Assembly: GCF_001425835.1 (NCBI RefSeq)
Contig: NZ_LMDP01000001.1
Coordinates: forward strand, 1,055,476-1,119,475
Direction of reading: 5' to 3'
DNA: 64,000 nt
Origin: Afipia sp. Root123D2
Lineage (GTDB): Bacteria; Pseudomonadota; Alphaproteobacteria; Rhizobiales; Xanthobacteraceae
Shown here: piece after piece, positions 1-9,288 of the stretch
How positions within the stretch are numbered: position 1 is the first letter of the stretch
Layout: every line of letters begins with the position of its first letter
The notes under the pieces: generated by a model
What the model was told of the DNA's origin: nothing
The model's input: the letters and a program-made list of their open reading frames with translations, nothing else
The model's database searches: none
Position numbers and translations under genes: made by a program

Positions 1-293
1 ATCGTCTTGGCCTTTGCAGGCGACTCGACAATGACGATATTCATTTTGTACCAATGGCTTACGGGGAAAGCACACGCCGGAATCGAAGGATTCGAGGAGG
101 CTGTTTCGTCCGATACATGGGTAAATTGCCCCTGCCTGTCAAATGGACATGTGTTGATCAGGGCCGAGAACCCGTCCTAATTGAGGTTGTATAATCGACA
201 AAATATAACCTTTAGATGTACACGTATTGCGTGTATCATAACAAAATACTATTAATGAGCGAATGCTCGACCTTGTAGCCGGGAGGTCGGTGG
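1..293. other. AT-rich intergenic stretch at window edge
   Basis: No convincing gene is seen. It is noticeably more AT-rich than its surroundings from about 185 to 255. It contains a TATAAT at 190-195 without a clear -35 partner, and a short inverted repeat TACACG-TATTG-CGTGTA at 219-235. It may carry the promoter of the short gene that starts at 294, but this is inference. Confidence 0.4.
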
Positions 294-512
294 ATGGCGG
301 CACATGGCGAAAAAGCCCGACACGATTGGGCGGATTCAGCCCCTGGTGATGGCGGGCCGGGCGAGGCGGCACTCTTTATTTCAGAGGCTCTTGCCGATCT
401 CGCGATCCTCGCGCGGCGTCATGGCCACCAGACTCTCGGTTTCTTGCTCGACATGGCGCAGATGGAAGCAGACGAGATCGCAACGCTTCGTCGAAAACCC
501 GGAGGCATTTAA
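294..512 (+). CDS. Conserved small hypothetical protein (72 aa)
   Basis: A 72-residue protein with a core reading LADLAILARRHGHQTLGFLL followed by DMAQMEADEI. I recognise this as the style of a small helical protein common in Bradyrhizobium-type genomes, of unknown function. GGGAGG lies at 280-285, a plausible ribosome-binding site for the ATG at 294. It has no signal peptide or membrane segment. The gene converges on the HxlR regulator, and their stop codons interlock in the self-complementary TTAA at 509-512, so the two mRNAs overlap tail to tail. A second frame is open at 304-555 but has the odd composition of a shadow. Function unknown. Confidence 0.6.
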   Translation: MAAHGEKARHDWADSAPGDGGPGEAALFISEALADLAILARRHGHQTLGFLLDMAQMEADEIATLRRKPGGI

Positions 513-961
513 GCCGAGGGTAACGCCGGTATCACCATCGTGTCGGACTGGTTGAGAATCCGCCCGTCTTGCGCGCGAATCTCGAGTTTGCGGAGTGGGC
601 GACGGGTTTTGCGATCCAGTAGTTTCGAGAATGCCTCGTCGGGCTCGAATGAGAACTCTTCACCCCACTGCCGCAACGCGACCAGCACAGGAAACAACCC
701 GCGCCCCTTCGGGGTCAGCACGTATTCCTGATACGCGCTGCCATCAGATGCCGGCGTCGATTCCATAATGCCTTGCCCGACAAGCGTGCGCAGCCGCACT
801 GTCAGGATGTTCTTGGCCACGCCAAGATTTTTTTGAAATTCACTGAACCGCCGCGATCCCATCATCGCGTCACGCACAATCAGCAACGACCACCAGTCGC
901 CAATGGCGTCCAGCGTTCGCGCGATCGGACAGAGGTCGCCTTCGAGGCTTTTTCGTTTCAT
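509..961 (-). CDS. HxlR-family winged-helix transcriptional regulator
   Basis: A 150-residue one-domain DNA-binding protein. The CPIARTLDAIGDWWSLLIVR stretch near the N-terminus carries the HxlR-type conserved cysteine and first helices. The RFSEFQKNLGVAKNILTVRL stretch is the recognition region, followed by a wing and the LTPKGRGLFPVLVALRQW dimerisation helix. I place the start at the ATG at 961; an in-frame GTG at 979 would add six residues. Family members often sense oxidants or aldehydes and control a divergent oxidoreductase. Here a short-chain dehydrogenase diverges from it across 100 bases containing repeats (see 981-1042). It probably represses that gene and itself; the inducer is unknown. 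Confidence 0.88.
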   Translation of the reverse strand: MKRKSLEGDLCPIARTLDAIGDWWSLLIVRDAMMGSRRFSEFQKNLGVAKNILTVRLRTLVGQGIMESTPASDGSAYQEYVLTPKGRGLFPVLVALRQWGEEFSFEPDEAFSKLLDRKTRRPLRKLEIRAQDGRILNQSDTMVIPALPSA

Positions 962-980
962 GGTCTTAACCCCAATCACG

Positions 981-1042
981 ATAATGTGGTTGCATTATAA
1001 AACTCGATGGATTATCTCGCAAGTCTAGTTTCATTATAAAAC
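981..1042. promoter_or_regulatory. Candidate HxlR operator in divergent promoter
   Basis: Between the two divergent starts there is a perfect inverted repeat ATAATG-N6-CATTAT (981-986/993-998). There is also an exact 11-base direct repeat CATTATAAAAC at 993-1003 and 1032-1042, 39 bases apart centre to centre. The AT-rich repeats stand out from the GC-rich background and lie where an autoregulated HxlR protein would bind. Which copy is operator and which is -10 element cannot be settled from sequence. Confidence 0.55.
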
Positions 1043-1061
1043 CAGATAACGGGAGAGTTCC

Positions 1062-1835
1062 ATGAGATTGAAGGGCAAGGTCGCATTCATCACCGGGGGC
1101 AACAGCGGCATTGGCCTCGCAACAGCAAAGTTGTTTGCCGGCGAAGGTGCATGGGTGGTCATCACCGGCCGCAATCAGGCGACGCTGGATGCCGCGGCGA
1201 AGGAACTCGGGGCGAATGGACTGGCGATCAACGCTGATGCCAATGACGTGGCGGCGCTCGACAAGGCATTCACTCAAGCCGAAGCGAAGTTCGGCAAGCT
1301 CGACATCGTGTTCGCCAACGCGGGCATTGCCGGTAATACGCCGCTCGGCGGCACGTCGCTTGCGGACTTCGAGAAGGTCATCAGAACCAACCTGACGTCA
1401 GTTTTTTTCACGGTACAGGCGGCCCTGCCGCATCTCAATGACAACGCCTCGATTATTCTCAACGGTTCCGTCATCAGCGTGCTCGGCAACCCCGGCTACT
1501 CGGCTTATGCGGCGACCAAGGCCGGCGTCCGCGCCATGGCGCGCGTGATGGCAAGCGAACTCTCGCCGCGTGGCATTCGGGTGAATGTCGTCGCACCGGG
1601 AGCGATCCGCACACCGATCTGGAACGGAGCCGCGCCGACCGCCGGCGCCTTCGCCGCGCTAGAGACGCGGATGTCACGCTCTACACCGCTTGGCCGGATC
1701 GGCGAAGTCGACCATATCGCCAAGACCGTGCTGTTCCTTGCATCCGACGATGCCGCGCATGTCCAGGGGCAGGAAATCTTTGTCGATGGCGGCGCAACCG
1801 CATTGCCCGCCGGCGCGCCGATCTATCGCGGCTGA
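1062..1835 (+). CDS. Short-chain dehydrogenase/reductase (SDR)
   Basis: A classical SDR of 257 residues with a Rossmann fold. The cofactor loop TGGNSGIG is at residues 11-18, NAG at 86-88, a conserved Asn at 110, and the catalytic Tyr149/Lys153 pair in YAATKAG with a Ser at 136 or 139. GR at 36-37 after the second strand suggests NADP(H) preference, as is usual when a basic residue is there. GGGAGAG lies just upstream of the ATG. The substrate cannot be read from sequence; annotations such as glucose or 3-oxoacyl reductase would be guesses. It stands alone, divergent from the HxlR regulator and convergent with dprA, whose stop is 2 bases away. Confidence 0.9.
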   Translation: MRLKGKVAFITGGNSGIGLATAKLFAGEGAWVVITGRNQATLDAAAKELGANGLAINADANDVAALDKAFTQAEAKFGKLDIVFANAGIAGNTPLGGTSLADFEKVIRTNLTSVFFTVQAALPHLNDNASIILNGSVISVLGNPGYSAYAATKAGVRAMARVMASELSPRGIRVNVVAPGAIRTPIWNGAAPTAGAFAALETRMSRSTPLGRIGEVDHIAKTVLFLASDDAAHVQGQEIFVDGGATALPAGAPIYRG

Positions 1836-1837
1836 GT

Positions 1838-2959
1838 CTAGACCAGCGACACCATTCCGCCGCCGTGACGCTCCAGCCGTCCTGCAAGTTCAAGCTCAAG
1901 GAGGACGGTGCGCACCACGGCTGGCGAGGTGTCGGCCATTCGCACCAGATCGTCGATACCGACAGGCGAGGGGCCAAGCAGGTCGACGATGCGGGTGCGT
2001 TCGTCGGCATGCGGTTCTTCGTCAATCGGATCGTCGTCGCGCTCATTGAACGGGAGTTCGACCGGCCGCCCCATGATCGGACGCACCGCGTCGATCACGT
2101 CCGCGGCGCACGTCGTCAGCGTCGCGCCCTGTTTGATGAGATCGTTGGTGCCGGCCGCGCGCGGGTCGAGCGGGGAGCCGGGCACCGCAAACACTTCGCG
2201 GCCCTGTTCGTTGGCGAAGCGCGCGGTGATCAGCGAGCCGGAGCGATGGGCGGCCTCGACGATAACGACGCCGAGCGACACGCCGGAGATCAGGCGGTTG
2301 CGGCGCGGAAAGTCCCGTGCGCGCGGACCGTGGCCGAGCGGCATTTCCGAAATCGCGCCGCTGCCGCTGTCGATCATTTCCAGCAGCAGGTCCTCGTGCT
2401 CCGGCGGATAGATCCTGTCATGGCCGCCGGCGAGCACAGCGACCGTTCCGCTCTGGATGGCGATGCGATGCGCAGCCTGATCGATGCCGCGCGCGAGCCC
2501 CGACGCGATAATGAATCCGGCGTCGGCCAGTTCGCGCGCCAGCGTCTGCGCAAACTTCAGTCCTGCGCCCGATGCATTGCGCGACCCGACGATACCGATC
2601 ATCGGCTGCATCTCGATGTCGCGCGCGCCGCGCACACCGAGCAGCGGAGGCGCATCGTCGATCAGCGCAAGACGGGGCGGATAGCCGTCTTCTCCCGGCG
2701 CCAGCAGCGCAACCTTCATCTGTTCGCCGCGCGCGATCTCGCTGGCCGCTTCATCATGAGAACAGATACGGGCGGGTTTGGATGCCCCGCCGTGTCTCGC
2801 CAGATCGGGCAGGCGGTCGAGCGCAGCACGCGCACTGCCGTAATGGTTGACGAGAGACCGGAACGTCCGCGGCCCGACATTGTCGGAACGGATCAGCCGC
2901 AGCCAGTCGATCCGCTGCGCATCGGTCAGCCTGGTTGTTTTGCTGGGTTCTATGTTCAC
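1838..2959 (-). CDS. dprA: DNA-processing protein DprA
   Basis: A 373-residue DprA/Smf protein, which loads RecA onto incoming single-stranded DNA during transformation. An N-terminal SAM-like region precedes the Rossmann-like core with [12 protein letters not shown] (about 122-133), [11 protein letters not shown] (150-160), [10 protein letters not shown] and a VIVEAA strand. A C-terminal winged helix (about 310-373) matches the DML1-like domain. The usual LDRPYPPEN motif reads HDRIYPPEH. It is the last gene of the minus-strand operon pyrB-pyrC-plsY-dprA, 68 bases after plsY. In many relatives topA follows dprA; here the convergent SDR follows instead. Confidence 0.96.
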   Translation of the reverse strand: MNIEPSKTTRLTDAQRIDWLRLIRSDNVGPRTFRSLVNHYGSARAALDRLPDLARHGGASKPARICSHDEAASEIARGEQMKVALLAPGEDGYPPRLALIDDAPPLLGVRGARDIEMQPMIGIVGSRNASGAGLKFAQTLARELADAGFIIASGLARGIDQAAHRIAIQSGTVAVLAGGHDRIYPPEHEDLLLEMIDSGSGAISEMPLGHGPRARDFPRRNRLISGVSLGVVIVEAAHRSGSLITARFANEQGREVFAVPGSPLDPRAAGTNDLIKQGATLTTCAADVIDAVRPIMGRPVELPFNERDDDPIDEEPHADERTRIVDLLGPSPVGIDDLVRMADTSPAVVRTVLLELELAGRLERHGGGMVSLV

Positions 2960-3027
2960 GCCCGCCCCCGGAGAGCGGAATTGTCGCGCAACTTGCCAGC
3001 GCGGGCAATCGGGCAGCAGCGGTAAAT

Positions 3028-3618
3028 CTAGCTCTTGCTGCCGATCTTACCTTCAGTCCCGTTCAGCAGGCGCTGGATGTTGGCGCGGTGCATGATCCAG
3101 AGCACGACGGTCAGCACCGCGAACAGCAGCGCCAGCGCAGGATGGCCGTCGAAGTAGAGGCCGAACGGTGTCAAGGCGCTCGCGACCAGCGCCGCCAGGG
3201 ACGAGTAGCGCGACACGAAGGCGACGACCAGCCAGACCGCGCAGAAGGCGAGCGCAGCCGGCCAGAACAGTCCGAGCAGCACGCCGATATAGGTGGCGAC
3301 GCCCTTGCCGCCCTTGAACTTCAGCCAGATCGGAAACAGGTGGCCGAGGAACGCACCAAAGCCCGCAGCGATCGCCGCGTCCGGTCCGGCGGCATAGCCT
3401 GCGGCGATCACGGCGACCGTGCCCTTCAACATGTCGCCGATCAGCGTTGCCGCCGCGAGGCCCTTGCGTCCAGTGCGCAACACGTTGGTGGCACCGATAT
3501 TGCCGGAGCCGACCGAGCGCAGATCCTGCGTGCCGGCGACCTTCGTCAGGATCAGCCCGAACGGGACCGAGCCGCAGAGATAGCCGAAGGCGAGTGCTAG
3601 CAGGAGGGTTCCGATCAT
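3028..3618 (-). CDS. plsY: Glycerol-3-phosphate acyltransferase PlsY
   Basis: A polytopic inner-membrane acyltransferase of 196 residues, using acyl-phosphate made by PlsX to acylate sn-glycerol-3-phosphate, the first step of phospholipid synthesis. The conserved loops are visible: [14 protein letters not shown], the [18 protein letters not shown] segment holding the phosphate-binding KGGKG, and [11 protein letters not shown]. Several hydrophobic helices alternate with these loops. Its start directly abuts the pyrC stop, indicating co-transcription. The partner plsX is at the far end of this window. Confidence 0.97.
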   Translation of the reverse strand: MIGTLLLALAFGYLCGSVPFGLILTKVAGTQDLRSVGSGNIGATNVLRTGRKGLAAATLIGDMLKGTVAVIAAGYAAGPDAAIAAGFGAFLGHLFPIWLKFKGGKGVATYIGVLLGLFWPAALAFCAVWLVVAFVSRYSSLAALVASALTPFGLYFDGHPALALLFAVLTVVLWIMHRANIQRLLNGTEGKIGSKS

Positions 3619-4935
3619 TTACACATGCTCGAATACGGTGCGTCCGCTGACGATAGTACGGGCGACACGGCCGGTGAAGCGGGCTTCGTCGAACGGTGTG
3701 TTCTTGCATTGCGATTTCAGGTCTGCCGGGTCGAGTACCCAAGGCGTATCGAGATCGATTACGACAATGTCCGCCGGGCTGCCGGCGCGCAGCGAGCCGC
3801 CGGGCAGGCCGAGGAGTTCCGCCGGGCGTGTCGACATGGCGCGGATCAGCGTTTTCAATTCGACTTCACCGGAATGGACCAGACGCAGGCCGGCCGACAG
3901 CATGGTCTCGAGGCCGATCGCGCCTGGGGCGGCTTCGGCAAACGGCAGGCGTTTGACCTCGACGTCCTGCGGATTGTGGTCCGACATGATGACATCGATG
4001 AGACCGGAGGCGATGGCGTCGACCAGTGCAACGCGATCCTGCTCGGTGCGTAGCGGTGGCGACAGTTTCAGGAACGTGCGGTAGGGGCCGATGTCGTTTT
4101 CGTTCAGCGTAACGTGATTGATCGAGGCCGATGCGCTGACGGCGAGTCCGTTGTCGCGGGCGCGGTGGAGAACCTCGAGCGATTCGGCGCAGGTCAGCGA
4201 TGCGGCGTGGTAACGTCCGCCGGTCAGCGCGACGAGTCGCATGTCGCGTTCGAGCATGATGGCTTCCGATGCGGTCGGAATTCCCATCAGGCCACGGCGC
4301 GAGGCGAACTCGCCTTCATTCATGACGCCTTCGCCGACCAGATATGGATCTTCGGTGTGATGAACGATCAGCGCATCGAAATCGCGGGCATAAGTCAGCG
4401 CGCGGCGCATGACCTGCGCATTGATCACGCTCTTGTCGCCGTCGGTAAAAGCGACGGCACCGGCGGCCTTGAGCAGGCCGAACTCGGTCATCTCTTCACC
4501 CTTCATGCCCTTGGTCAGCGCCGCCATCGGATGGATGTTGACGATCGCGGTGTCGCGGGAGCGACGCATGATGAAGTCGACGGTCGCCGAATTGTCGATC
4601 ACCGGCTTGGTGTCCGGCTGGCAGATCACGGTGGTGATGCCGCCGGCCGCGGCAGCCTGACTGGCGGAGGCGAAAGTCTCGCGGTGGTCCGCGCCGGGCT
4701 CGCCGACGAAGGCGCGCATGTCGATCAGGCCGGGGGCGACCACCTTGCCGGCGCAATTAATAATGTCGGTGCCTTCCGGTACGCCGGCGGTGCCGATGCC
4801 GCGACGGGCCTCGCGGATCACGCCGTCGGCGATCAATACGTCGCCCGGGCCGTCGAGATCGCGCGCGGGGTCGATCAGGCGGGCGTTGGCGAGCAGAATG
4901 GGGCGGCGGTCGGTCAGCATCGTCAATCCCGTCAC
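3619..4935 (-). CDS. pyrC: Dihydroorotase-like protein, HxH motif missing (PyrC/PyrX)
   Basis: A 438-residue amidohydrolase-fold protein of the type I dihydroorotase family (third step of pyrimidine synthesis). The usual DxHxH metal motif reads D72-M-R-A-F76, so both histidines are replaced. The later IATDHAP-type motif reads MSDHNPQ, with the second histidine lost. The rest of the fold, including the C-terminal beta-sandwich, is retained. It starts at a GTG overlapping the pyrB stop by 4 bases. Catalytically dead PyrC-like subunits that stabilise aspartate transcarbamoylase (PyrX/PyrC') are known from Pseudomonas and other proteobacteria. I infer this is such a subunit, so a functional dihydroorotase would be elsewhere. 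Confidence 0.85.
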   Translation of the reverse strand: MTGLTMLTDRRPILLANARLIDPARDLDGPGDVLIADGVIREARRGIGTAGVPEGTDIINCAGKVVAPGLIDMRAFVGEPGADHRETFASASQAAAAGGITTVICQPDTKPVIDNSATVDFIMRRSRDTAIVNIHPMAALTKGMKGEEMTEFGLLKAAGAVAFTDGDKSVINAQVMRRALTYARDFDALIVHHTEDPYLVGEGVMNEGEFASRRGLMGIPTASEAIMLERDMRLVALTGGRYHAASLTCAESLEVLHRARDNGLAVSASASINHVTLNENDIGPYRTFLKLSPPLRTEQDRVALVDAIASGLIDVIMSDHNPQDVEVKRLPFAEAAPGAIGLETMLSAGLRLVHSGEVELKTLIRAMSTRPAELLGLPGGSLRAGSPADIVVIDLDTPWVLDPADLKSQCKNTPFDEARFTGRVARTIVSGRTVFEHV

Positions 4936-5885
4936 GCGTTGGGCAGGTTGCGGGCGAGCGCTTCGAGCACTGCCATGCGAACCGCCACGCCCATTTCAAC
5001 CTGTTCGCGGATCAGCGACTGAGCGCCATCCGCCACGATCGAGTCGATTTCCACGCCGCGGTTCATCGGCCCCGGATGCATCACCAGTGCGTCCGGCCTG
5101 GCATAGGAGAGCTTTTTCTGGTCGAGGCCGTAATAGTGAAAGTACTCGGAGCTTGAAGGAACGAACGAGCCGTTCATGCGCTCGCGCTGCAGGCGCAGCA
5201 TCATGACGATGTCCGCGCCCTCAAGGCCTTCGCGCATGTCACGTGCGACCTCGACGCCCATGCGCTCGATGCCCGGTGGCAGCAGCGTGGAGGGCGCAAC
5301 CACGCGGACGCGCGCGCCCATGGTGTTGAGGAGCAGGATGTTGGAGCGCGCGACGCGCGAATGCAGCACATCGCCGCAGATCGCCACCAGCAGCCCTTCG
5401 AGCCGCCCCTTGTTGCGGCGGATCGTCAGCGCGTCGAGCAGCGCCTGGGTCGGATGCTCATGCGCGCCGTCGCCGGCATTGATCACCGAGCCGTCCACCT
5501 TCTGGGCGAGCAGTTCCACCGCGCCGGAGGCGTGGTGCCGCACCACCAGAATATCCGGGTGCATGGCGTTCAGCGTCACCGCAGTGTCCATCAGCGTCTC
5601 GCCCTTGCGGATCGAGGACGAGGACACCGACATGTTCATGACGTCGGCGCCGAGGCGCTTGCCGGCGATCTCGAACGACGATTGCGTGCGGGTGGAGGCT
5701 TCGAAGAACAGGTTGACCTGGGTGCGGCCGCGCAGGTTGGTGCGCTTCTTGTCGACCTGCCGGTTGACCTCGACATATTCTTCCGAGAGGTCGAGCAGGC
5801 CGGTGATATCGGCCACGGAAAGGCCCTCGATGCCCAGCAGATGCCGGTGATCGAGGACAAAAGACGATTTCGATGCAAGGGTCAT
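4932..5885 (-). CDS. pyrB: Aspartate carbamoyltransferase catalytic subunit
   Basis: PyrB condenses carbamoyl phosphate with L-aspartate, the committed step of pyrimidine synthesis. Carbamoyl-phosphate binding residues are clear in [13 protein letters not shown], and [11 protein letters not shown] is the second signature. The [11 protein letters not shown] stretch and the ...[18 protein letters not shown] end complete the aspartate domain. I use the ATG at 5885 (MTLASKSSF), which gives 317 residues, close to family length; an ATG at 5924 would add 13 atypical residues. It leads the operon and overlaps pyrC by four bases. No pyrI regulatory subunit is present, consistent with the PyrB-PyrX type of complex. 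Confidence 0.96.
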   Translation of the reverse strand: MTLASKSSFVLDHRHLLGIEGLSVADITGLLDLSEEYVEVNRQVDKKRTNLRGRTQVNLFFEASTRTQSSFEIAGKRLGADVMNMSVSSSSIRKGETLMDTAVTLNAMHPDILVVRHHASGAVELLAQKVDGSVINAGDGAHEHPTQALLDALTIRRNKGRLEGLLVAICGDVLHSRVARSNILLLNTMGARVRVVAPSTLLPPGIERMGVEVARDMREGLEGADIVMMLRLQRERMNGSFVPSSSEYFHYYGLDQKKLSYARPDALVMHPGPMNRGVEIDSIVADGAQSLIREQVEMGVAVRMAVLEALARNLPNA

Positions 5886-6012
5886 TAAAGCCAAAGCTAT
5901 AGGCAGAGTTGGACAGGGGAGCAAGGGCGATTTCCCGCGCCGGACATACTCTCCCCAACCTGTGACCGTGTAGGGTAAATGGCAGGCAACAAAGCCGGGA
6001 CATATTTTCGGG

Positions 6013-6771
6013 ATGAGATCGGTATCAGCGGCGATCGTTGGATTTTCGATGTTGTCGGCGGCTGTTTCCGTCGCCGCCGCTCAGCCGTTGCCGGGCGATT
6101 TCGTGTTCCTCCGCGATGCCGACCCGACCATTCTTCAGGACATCCGCTATGCGGGTTCGAACAATTTCGTTGGCCGCCCGCTCAAGGGGTATGAGGCCGG
6201 GGAGTGTATCGTCACCCGCAAGGTCGCCGCCGCGCTGACGCGGGTGCAGCGCGATCTCGCATCCCGTGGCCTGTCTCTGAAGATGCTCGACTGCTATCGC
6301 CCGCAGCGCGCGGTCGATGACATGTACGCCTGGGCGCAGGACGGCCGGGAGACAGCCGCACAACGTCGCTACAATCCGAAGATGAGCAAGGCGGATTTGT
6401 TCCGGCGCGGCTACATCGTCAGACACTCAGGTCATTCGACCGGCAAGGCAGTCGATCTGACGCTGGTGCAACTGCCGGCGGCGAAGGTGCCTCCGTTCGA
6501 TCCCAATGCCGGGTTTGCCGATTGCACCGCACCGGAGGGCCTGCGAACGCCGGAGGGCAGCGTCGACATGGGCACGGGCTACGATTGCTCCGACGCGAAG
6601 GCCCATACCGCCTCAAAGGCTATCACGCGGCATCAGCGCAAATGGCGCGATACGCTGGTTTCGGCGATGACGCGGCAAGGTTTCGTCAACTTCCGGCTGG
6701 AATGGTGGCACTTCGCGCTGCCGGGTGGCGCCAACGTGGCGTACGATTTCCCGGTGACGAAACGGCGCTAG
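6013..6771 (+). CDS. D-alanyl-D-alanine dipeptidase, VanX type
   Basis: A 252-residue secreted zinc peptidase of family M15D. An N-terminal signal peptide (roughly residues 1-23, ending VAAAQ) sends it to the periplasm. Zinc ligands are visible as H141 and D148 in [10 protein letters not shown] and H233 in EWWH, with E230 as general base; the YRP motif at 95-97 is also kept. Such enzymes hydrolyse D-Ala-D-Ala. In species without vancomycin-resistance operons they are thought to recycle peptidoglycan D-alanine. No vanR, vanS, vanH or ligase gene is nearby, so it is unlikely to be a resistance determinant. It diverges from pyrB. Confidence 0.93.
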   Translation: MRSVSAAIVGFSMLSAAVSVAAAQPLPGDFVFLRDADPTILQDIRYAGSNNFVGRPLKGYEAGECIVTRKVAAALTRVQRDLASRGLSLKMLDCYRPQRAVDDMYAWAQDGRETAAQRRYNPKMSKADLFRRGYIVRHSGHSTGKAVDLTLVQLPAAKVPPFDPNAGFADCTAPEGLRTPEGSVDMGTGYDCSDAKAHTASKAITRHQRKWRDTLVSAMTRQGFVNFRLEWWHFALPGGANVAYDFPVTKRR

Positions 6772-6830
6772 GTCATGGCCGCAGGCAGGTTTCGGCATAC
6801 ATTGTGCCGATCACAGGGACGTTGAGGCCG

Positions 6831-8477
6831 ATGACAGAGCTCCGACACGAGACCCGCGAAGTCTTCAACCAGTCGACCCCGTTCGAGGACGTCGATCTGT
6901 TTATGACCGACCGGCCACTGGTCGACGCCGTCGCGGCCAATGGCGGCAAGGACGCGATCGCGGAATTGTCCGAGTTCGGCAGGCATTGGGGATCGGCGGC
7001 GATGGCCCAGCGCGGCCGCCTCGCCAACGAGAATACACCGAAGCTGAAGCTGTTCGACTCGCGAGGTTATCGCCGTGATGAGGTCGAGTTTCATCCGGCC
7101 TATCACGAGTTGATGGCGCACAGCGCGCACGCTGGAATTCACAACTCGACGTGGAACGAAAAAGGCGAGGCGGCTGGCGGCGCATCCGAAGTGCTCCGCG
7201 CTGCGAAATTCTTCATCGCAGCGCAGGTCGAGACCGGACATCTGTGTCCGATCACCATGACCCGCGCCGCGGTCGGTGCATTGTCGACCGATCCGGCATT
7301 GCGCGCCAAGGTGATGCCCGTGCTCGGCAAGCGCTCTTATGATCCGGCCTTCGCGCCGTGGTGGGACAAACGCGGCATGACCATGGGCATGGGCATGACC
7401 GAGAAGCAGGGCGGCACCGACGTGCGCGCCAATATCACCCGCGCGGTGCGCGACGGCGACGCCTATCGCATCACCGGGCACAAATGGTTCATGTCGGCGC
7501 CGATGTGTGATGCGTTTCTGGTGCTGGCGCAGGCCGAAGGCGGATTGACCTGTTTCTTCATGCCGCGCTTCGCGCCGGACGGCAGCATCAACGGTATCCA
7601 TTTTCAGCGACTGAAGGACAAGCTCGGCAACCGCTCCAATGCGTCATCCGAAGTTGAGTTCGACAATGCCTATGCTCTGCGGCTCGGCGAGGAGGGGCGC
7701 GGCATCCCGACGATCATCCAGATGGTGTCGCTGACGCGGCAGGATTGCGCGACGGCGTCCGCCGGCCTGATGCGCTCGGGCCTTGCACATGCACTGCATC
7801 ACGCCCGTCAGCGCAGCGTGTTCCAGAAGCATCTGGCAGATCAGCCGCTGATGAAAAGCGTGCTTGCTGACATGGCGTTGCATGTCGAGACCTCGACCGC
7901 GCTGGTGATGCGGCTATGCCGGTCGTTCGACCGCGCGCCGTCGGACAAGGCTGAAGCCGCGTATATGCGGCTGCTGACGCCGGTGGTGAAATACTGGACC
8001 TGCAAGAGCGCGCCGGGATTTCTCTACGAGGCGATGGAGTGCATGGGCGGCAACGGCTACGTCGAGGAAGGAATTCTCGCGCGGCACTATCGCGAGTCGC
8101 CTGTCAATGCGATCTGGGAAGGCTCGGGCAACGTGATGTGCCTCGATGTCTTGCGCGCGCTCTCGCGCGAGGGTGAGGCGGCGATCACGGTATTGCTGGA
8201 TCTGGCGGCACTGACGAGGGACTTGCCGGGCGCGGCCGAAGCTGTCGCCTTCATCGCCAAGACCTTTCGCGAGCCTGACGTCGAGCGGGTTGCGCGTCGC
8301 GCGGTGGAGAAACTGGCGCTGGTCGCGGCGACGGCGGCGCTCAATGAGATATCGCCGAAACATGCGGAGCTGTTCGCGGTAACGCGTCTGGCCGAAGACC
8401 ATGGCAGTATGTACGGCGCGGTCGATCTTGCTGACGCCGATATTCGTGGTCTTCTCGACCGGGCGCTGCCCGCATGA
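6831..8477 (+). CDS. aidB: AidB-like acyl-CoA dehydrogenase
   Basis: A 548-residue flavoprotein of the acyl-CoA dehydrogenase superfamily. The N-terminus (HETREVFNQSTPFEDVDLF) is the AidB-specific extension, followed by the flavin-binding MGMTEKQGGTDVRANIT segment and KWFMSAP. The C-terminal helical domain includes the signatures MGGNGYVEEG and AIWEGSGNVMCLDVLRA. E. coli AidB is induced by alkylating agents and binds DNA; relatives in other bacteria also have dehydrogenase activity. The start is at the ATG at 6831, which yields exactly the family N-terminus. No ada or alkA is adjacent, so a DNA-alkylation role is not supported by context. Confidence 0.93.
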   Translation: MTELRHETREVFNQSTPFEDVDLFMTDRPLVDAVAANGGKDAIAELSEFGRHWGSAAMAQRGRLANENTPKLKLFDSRGYRRDEVEFHPAYHELMAHSAHAGIHNSTWNEKGEAAGGASEVLRAAKFFIAAQVETGHLCPITMTRAAVGALSTDPALRAKVMPVLGKRSYDPAFAPWWDKRGMTMGMGMTEKQGGTDVRANITRAVRDGDAYRITGHKWFMSAPMCDAFLVLAQAEGGLTCFFMPRFAPDGSINGIHFQRLKDKLGNRSNASSEVEFDNAYALRLGEEGRGIPTIIQMVSLTRQDCATASAGLMRSGLAHALHHARQRSVFQKHLADQPLMKSVLADMALHVETSTALVMRLCRSFDRAPSDKAEAAYMRLLTPVVKYWTCKSAPGFLYEAMECMGGNGYVEEGILARHYRESPVNAIWEGSGNVMCLDVLRALSREGEAAITVLLDLAALTRDLPGAAEAVAFIAKTFREPDVERVARRAVEKLALVAATAALNEISPKHAELFAVTRLAEDHGSMYGAVDLADADIRGLLDRALPA

Positions 8478-8505
8478 TGCGCGTCCGTTTCATGAAAGCC
8501 TGCAG

Positions 8506-9282
8506 ATGACATCGCTGGAAAATCCCGCCGATCCGATCGAAACCGTGACGGCGGCGAAACCGCCGCGTATCTGGAAATTCTGGGGCACGCTGCTGTGGGG
8601 GCTGTTTGCGTTCACGGCGATGTTTCTCGGGCAGATCACCGTGGTGGCGTATGTCATCACGACCAGTGAGGGCGCCCTCGATATCGCATCGCTGAAAGCC
8701 CTGCTCGCTAACGGCACGACGATTTCGCTGTCCGTCATCATGGGGCTGCCTGCGGTGATTGCGGCGCTATGGATCGCGATCCGCATCTCGCGCACGCCGT
8801 TCGCGGATTATCTCGCGCTGCGGTGGCCGGGCTGGAAAAACCTGCTGATCGGGATCGGCAGTCTCATCGTTCTGATCTTCGCGTGGGATCTGCTGTCGAA
8901 AAGCATCGGCCGCGATGTTGCGCCCGGCTTCATGGGGGACGTGTTGAAGTCGGCGCGTGCCGACAACGCGTTGTGGCTTTTGGTGCTGGCATTCTGCGTC
9001 GGCGCACCGATCACGGAGGAGTTTTTCGCGCGCGGTTTTTTGTATCGCGGCTGGTCGGAATCGTTCCTGCGCCCGGTCGGGGCCATCATCCTGTCGTCGC
9101 TGGTGTGGACAGCGATGCATCTGCAGTACGATCTGTTCTTTCTCGGCGAAGTATTCTCGATCGGCCTGCTGCTCGGCTATCTGCGTTACCGCAGCAACTC
9201 GACCTGGCTGACGGTGATCGTCCACGGCATCAACAATCTCGCCGCGACATTGCAGACGATCTGGCTCACCGGGCATTCCTGA
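8506..9282 (+). CDS. CPBP-family intramembrane metalloprotease
   Basis: A 258-residue polytopic membrane protein with the Abi/CAAX protease (Rce1-like) signature. Visible are EEFFARGFLYRG, supplying the paired glutamates and arginine, the later MHLQYD with a catalytic histidine, and the distal HGINNL. At least six hydrophobic helices are present. Bacterial members cleave membrane peptides, but the substrate is not predictable here. The ATG at 8506 fits the usual family N-terminus. It lies 28 bases after aidB and may be co-transcribed with it. It converges on the AEC transporter with 6 bases between stop codons. Confidence 0.9.
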   Translation: MTSLENPADPIETVTAAKPPRIWKFWGTLLWGLFAFTAMFLGQITVVAYVITTSEGALDIASLKALLANGTTISLSVIMGLPAVIAALWIAIRISRTPFADYLALRWPGWKNLLIGIGSLIVLIFAWDLLSKSIGRDVAPGFMGDVLKSARADNALWLLVLAFCVGAPITEEFFARGFLYRGWSESFLRPVGAIILSSLVWTAMHLQYDLFFLGEVFSIGLLLGYLRYRSNSTWLTVIVHGINNLAATLQTIWLTGHS

Positions 9283-9288
9283 CCGGGA

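Noticed and set aside
1865-3025. A 386-codon plus-strand frame opposite dprA
   Set aside because: dprA motifs are complete on the minus strand; this frame is a shadow.
6013-6771. Vancomycin-resistance determinant (vanX)
   Set aside because: No vanH, vanA/B ligase or regulatory pair nearby; signal peptide and context fit peptidoglycan recycling.
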